A stretch of DNA of 64,000 bases, taken from positions 1-64,000 of the forward strand of contig QLIY01000067.1 in the NCBI GenBank assembly GCA_003260075.1. Reading direction: 5' to 3'. Of the stretch, positions 61,901 through 64,000 are shown piece by piece. Below the pieces are notes generated by a model, which saw nothing but the letters and a program-made list of their open reading frames with translations, did no database searches and was not told where the DNA came from. This DNA is from Phallusia mammillata. Taxonomy: Eukaryota > Chordata > Ascidiacea > Phlebobranchia > Ascidiidae. A program made the position numbers and the translations under genes. The stretch's first letter is position 1. Every line of letters begins with the position of its first letter.

Positions 61901-62439
61901 ACAAAATCAATAAGCCCAGCCCCATCCGGTCAAAACTGCACAAGTCTTTGAATTTCGCATTTGAAGCGTGCTAAATCCGCTGATACCAGACCCGAGCTAT
62001 TGAACGCAGCTTCCTTTGTGCAAGTCCTTCGAATTGAAGATCAATGCTATTGGTTAAATCAACGGGATAAAACAGAACACGCGTGGTGGGAATTGTAACT
62101 GAATATGGCTTGATGCAAATAACTGAATTTGAATGTCTATGGCGATTTTTGGTTGATTTTCTGACTGATAAGGTGCTTTAAAGTTCGTTTGTTCGTTAGT
62201 TCGCTTGACCTTTAATTAAAAGTTCACAAAATGTGGGGCCTTTTTTTAACTTTTCAGCAAAAGCAACGTGATGCCATACAACATAAACTAAAGGGTGCGA
62301 CGCGATGTTAAAGAAAAAAAGAATTAGTCAGTGATAAAATACAAGCGGATTGGAGACAAAGACGTTTGTACCTGACGCATTGGCACGATAGTTAAACCTT
62401 TTACCAACAGCATTGTGAACCCATATACCTAAACTTCAT

Positions 62440-62640
62440 TGCTGACTACTGCGAGCATCTGACATAGTTGTAACTCAATCCGACTAAAATGCGCTTTAGT
62501 TGACATTGGCCTTGTCTAACCATCGGAATGTTGTGATGTGTTGACACTCTTGAGTTTTGTAAGTTGACACTAAAAACACGACTCATCAGGATTTGGCAGA
62601 ACTCGCATTTGCCTAAGTTGACTGGAGTCAATTCGTGATC
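62440..62640. repeat. Degenerate repeat region with agttgac motifs
   Basis: Repeated agttgac(a/t), gagtcaatt and complements, similar to 52050-52700. Confidence 0.3.
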
Positions 62641-62854
62641 CTTGGGTCAACACATTCGCATTCATTCACAGCAGTTACTTAAGGTGGAAATGCATTTACC
62701 ATTTTTGTACACATGAAGATGTTTTTAAGTTTGTTGGTGTTGTACCTAGGTTATAACTTGGCTTGCACAAATGGGTTAATTTCACAACATTAAGATTAAT
62801 GAGATATAACAGCCCGAATTGAAGTAAAAAGCGACATGCTTTATTGTTTTGATG

Positions 62855-62883
62855 TTTCGGAAAATGCATATGCCATTATCAGC
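62855..62883 (-). ncRNA. Decayed hammerhead-like core, repeat copy 4
   Basis: Reads CTGATAA...GAAACAT: the core G8 is lost and the helix II stem is mismatched. Presumably an old inactive copy. Confidence 0.35.
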
Positions 62884-63162
62884 GATTTGAACATCAGTCA
62901 CACCCGTTATATACATATTACTCGTTTTGCTTATAGATTGTTTTTTGGTAAAGATTGTTTTGGGTGGCTTACCTAAATGCGTGTAAGTTATAAGATACTG
63001 CGTATTGACATCACAAAAAAGCATTTCGATATGCATGATTGAAAATAGGCATTTGAAAAGTTTTTTTCGGCTTGATTAATTTATGAATAACATACTCAGA
63101 AAACTTTAATGTGTAGACAAGTCGTAATAATTGATCGACTCATCACGTTTCATAATTGAAAC

Positions 63163-63407
63163 GAACCGACGTGTAAATTGGCTTGAAAAGGCAAAACCTT
63201 GCTTCGAAAATTTTAATGGTAAAGTTAAATAAGACCTAAAATAGTTAAACTCGGCTCACAAATATAAATGAAGCAAACGCCCCCCCCCCGAACCGACGTG
63301 TAAATTGGCTTGAAAAGGCAAAACCTTGCTTCGAAAAATTTTAGTGGCAAAGTTAAATAAGACCTAAATTAGTCAAACTTGGCTCACAAATATAAATGAA
63401 GCAAACC
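63163..63407. repeat. Duplicated block around a 10-C run
   Basis: 63163-63279 recurs from 63290 to about 63407 with several changes. C's at 63280-63289. Confidence 0.87.
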
Positions 63408-64000
63408 TTTTTAAGCTTAACGCGGTAAAATTAAAACTGATCCATGAAAAGATTGCACGTGTACGTTTGATGACCTTGAACCGATCTGTACGATGACCTT
63501 CACGAATTTGTGGACGGTGGAAACAATTTTGGCCTTAACATAAGTCAATCACATGCGGGTTGACGCAAGTTTCGCATCACCACTGCATGTAATCGATTTA
63601 AAAGATAAAATCAAATATTACTAAATTTCGAGACCCGAAGACTTCAGGGCAAAATTTCAGTAAAACTTAACAACAGCATTATAGCGCTCAACTATATACT
63701 GTTAAATGTTGCAGAAACATTATCGTTATTAAAAGCGTTGCTAAAACGAATAAATACCGTTTTTGTATTTGGTAAACTAAATTACGTAGTTTACGAAACA
63801 TTGGCCTGATTAAAAGCGACGCCAAAACCGAATAAACACATTTGGTAAACAAATTTGCGTTAACTCGACTCTTTGAGCTAAAAGACTGGTCTAAAATGTA
63901 AAATATGCTGATAATTCCTTTTCACTACAGTGGATAAATAACCAGTAAATATAGATTTAGGCTTGCATATATCTTTAAAATAATGTAAAATTAAGCGTTT

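Larger units (their letters stand above)
57398..64000. other. Right-hand region without a recognised gene
   Basis: Contains five C-run joins (57869, 60122, 61806, 63280 and their blocks are listed; the fifth, 55880, lies just to the left), a pogo-like MITE (58151), hammerhead-like repeat copies (59427, 62855), degenerate repeats (62440) and a somewhat GC-richer stretch at 60880-61230, open in several frames but with no recognisable domain. Confidence 0.5.

Overview
This is animal nuclear DNA: AT-rich, with many introns and about 60 kb of mostly non-coding sequence. Three protein-coding genes can be read confidently. (1) An intronless (at least over its ORF) leucine-rich-repeat gene on the + strand at 1445-5139. 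(2) A four-exon DR1 (negative cofactor 2 beta) gene on the - strand at 6200-8537, convergent with gene 1. (3) A complete BCL11 (CTIP) zinc-finger gene on the - strand at 11500-48991, whose 11 coding exons I could join in frame from the MSRRKQ start to the stop (1103 codons). These orthologues, the gene density and the strong allelic polymorphism suggest an invertebrate chordate, most likely an ascidian of the Ciona type. That placement is inference; no species-diagnostic marker is present.

The second theme is assembly structure. At least 27 runs of C are scattered through the window. Twenty-two are 10-12 C long, and nearly all of these sit between two near-identical blocks of 60-600 bp: the block before the run stops at the C's, and the block after it restarts with the same sequence and continues. 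In DR1 exon 3 the two blocks differ at about 8 of 164 positions and encode the same protein. This is how two alleles left unmerged at a contig join would look. Five longer runs (30, 42, 55, 74 and 97 C) mostly lack flanking duplicates. I read the C runs as gap placeholders: ten for joins whose ends overlap, longer ones for sized gaps. They break the LRR reading frame, double DR1 exon 3 and copy part of BCL11 exon 6, so any automatic annotation here needs correction.

Layout: 1-1444 intergenic; 1445-5139 LRR gene; 5140-6199 shared 3' flanks; 6200-8537 DR1; 8538-11499 intergenic with tRNA-like SINE pieces; 11500-18019 the compact 3' half of BCL11 (exons 4-11); 18020-48948 three large BCL11 introns with exons 2 and 3, transposon relics and two candidate nested ORFs; 48949-48991 BCL11 exon 1; 48992-64000 upstream sequence with no recognised gene apart from one plausible orphan exon at 57163-57397.

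The most interesting non-coding find is a textbook hammerhead ribozyme at 50399-50450: intact CUGAUGA/GAAA core, all three helices formed, and a GUC cleavage site. Besides it there is a dispersed family of hammerhead-like cores (near 39055, 50960, 51043, 54227, 59427 and 62855). In several of these GAAA runs into an ACGT palindrome, as expected for ribozymes with a minimal helix III that work as dimers, known from Penelope-like elements. MITEs with hAT-like and pogo-like ends, tRNA-derived SINE pieces and an excess of the CRE octamer TGACGTCA complete the picture.
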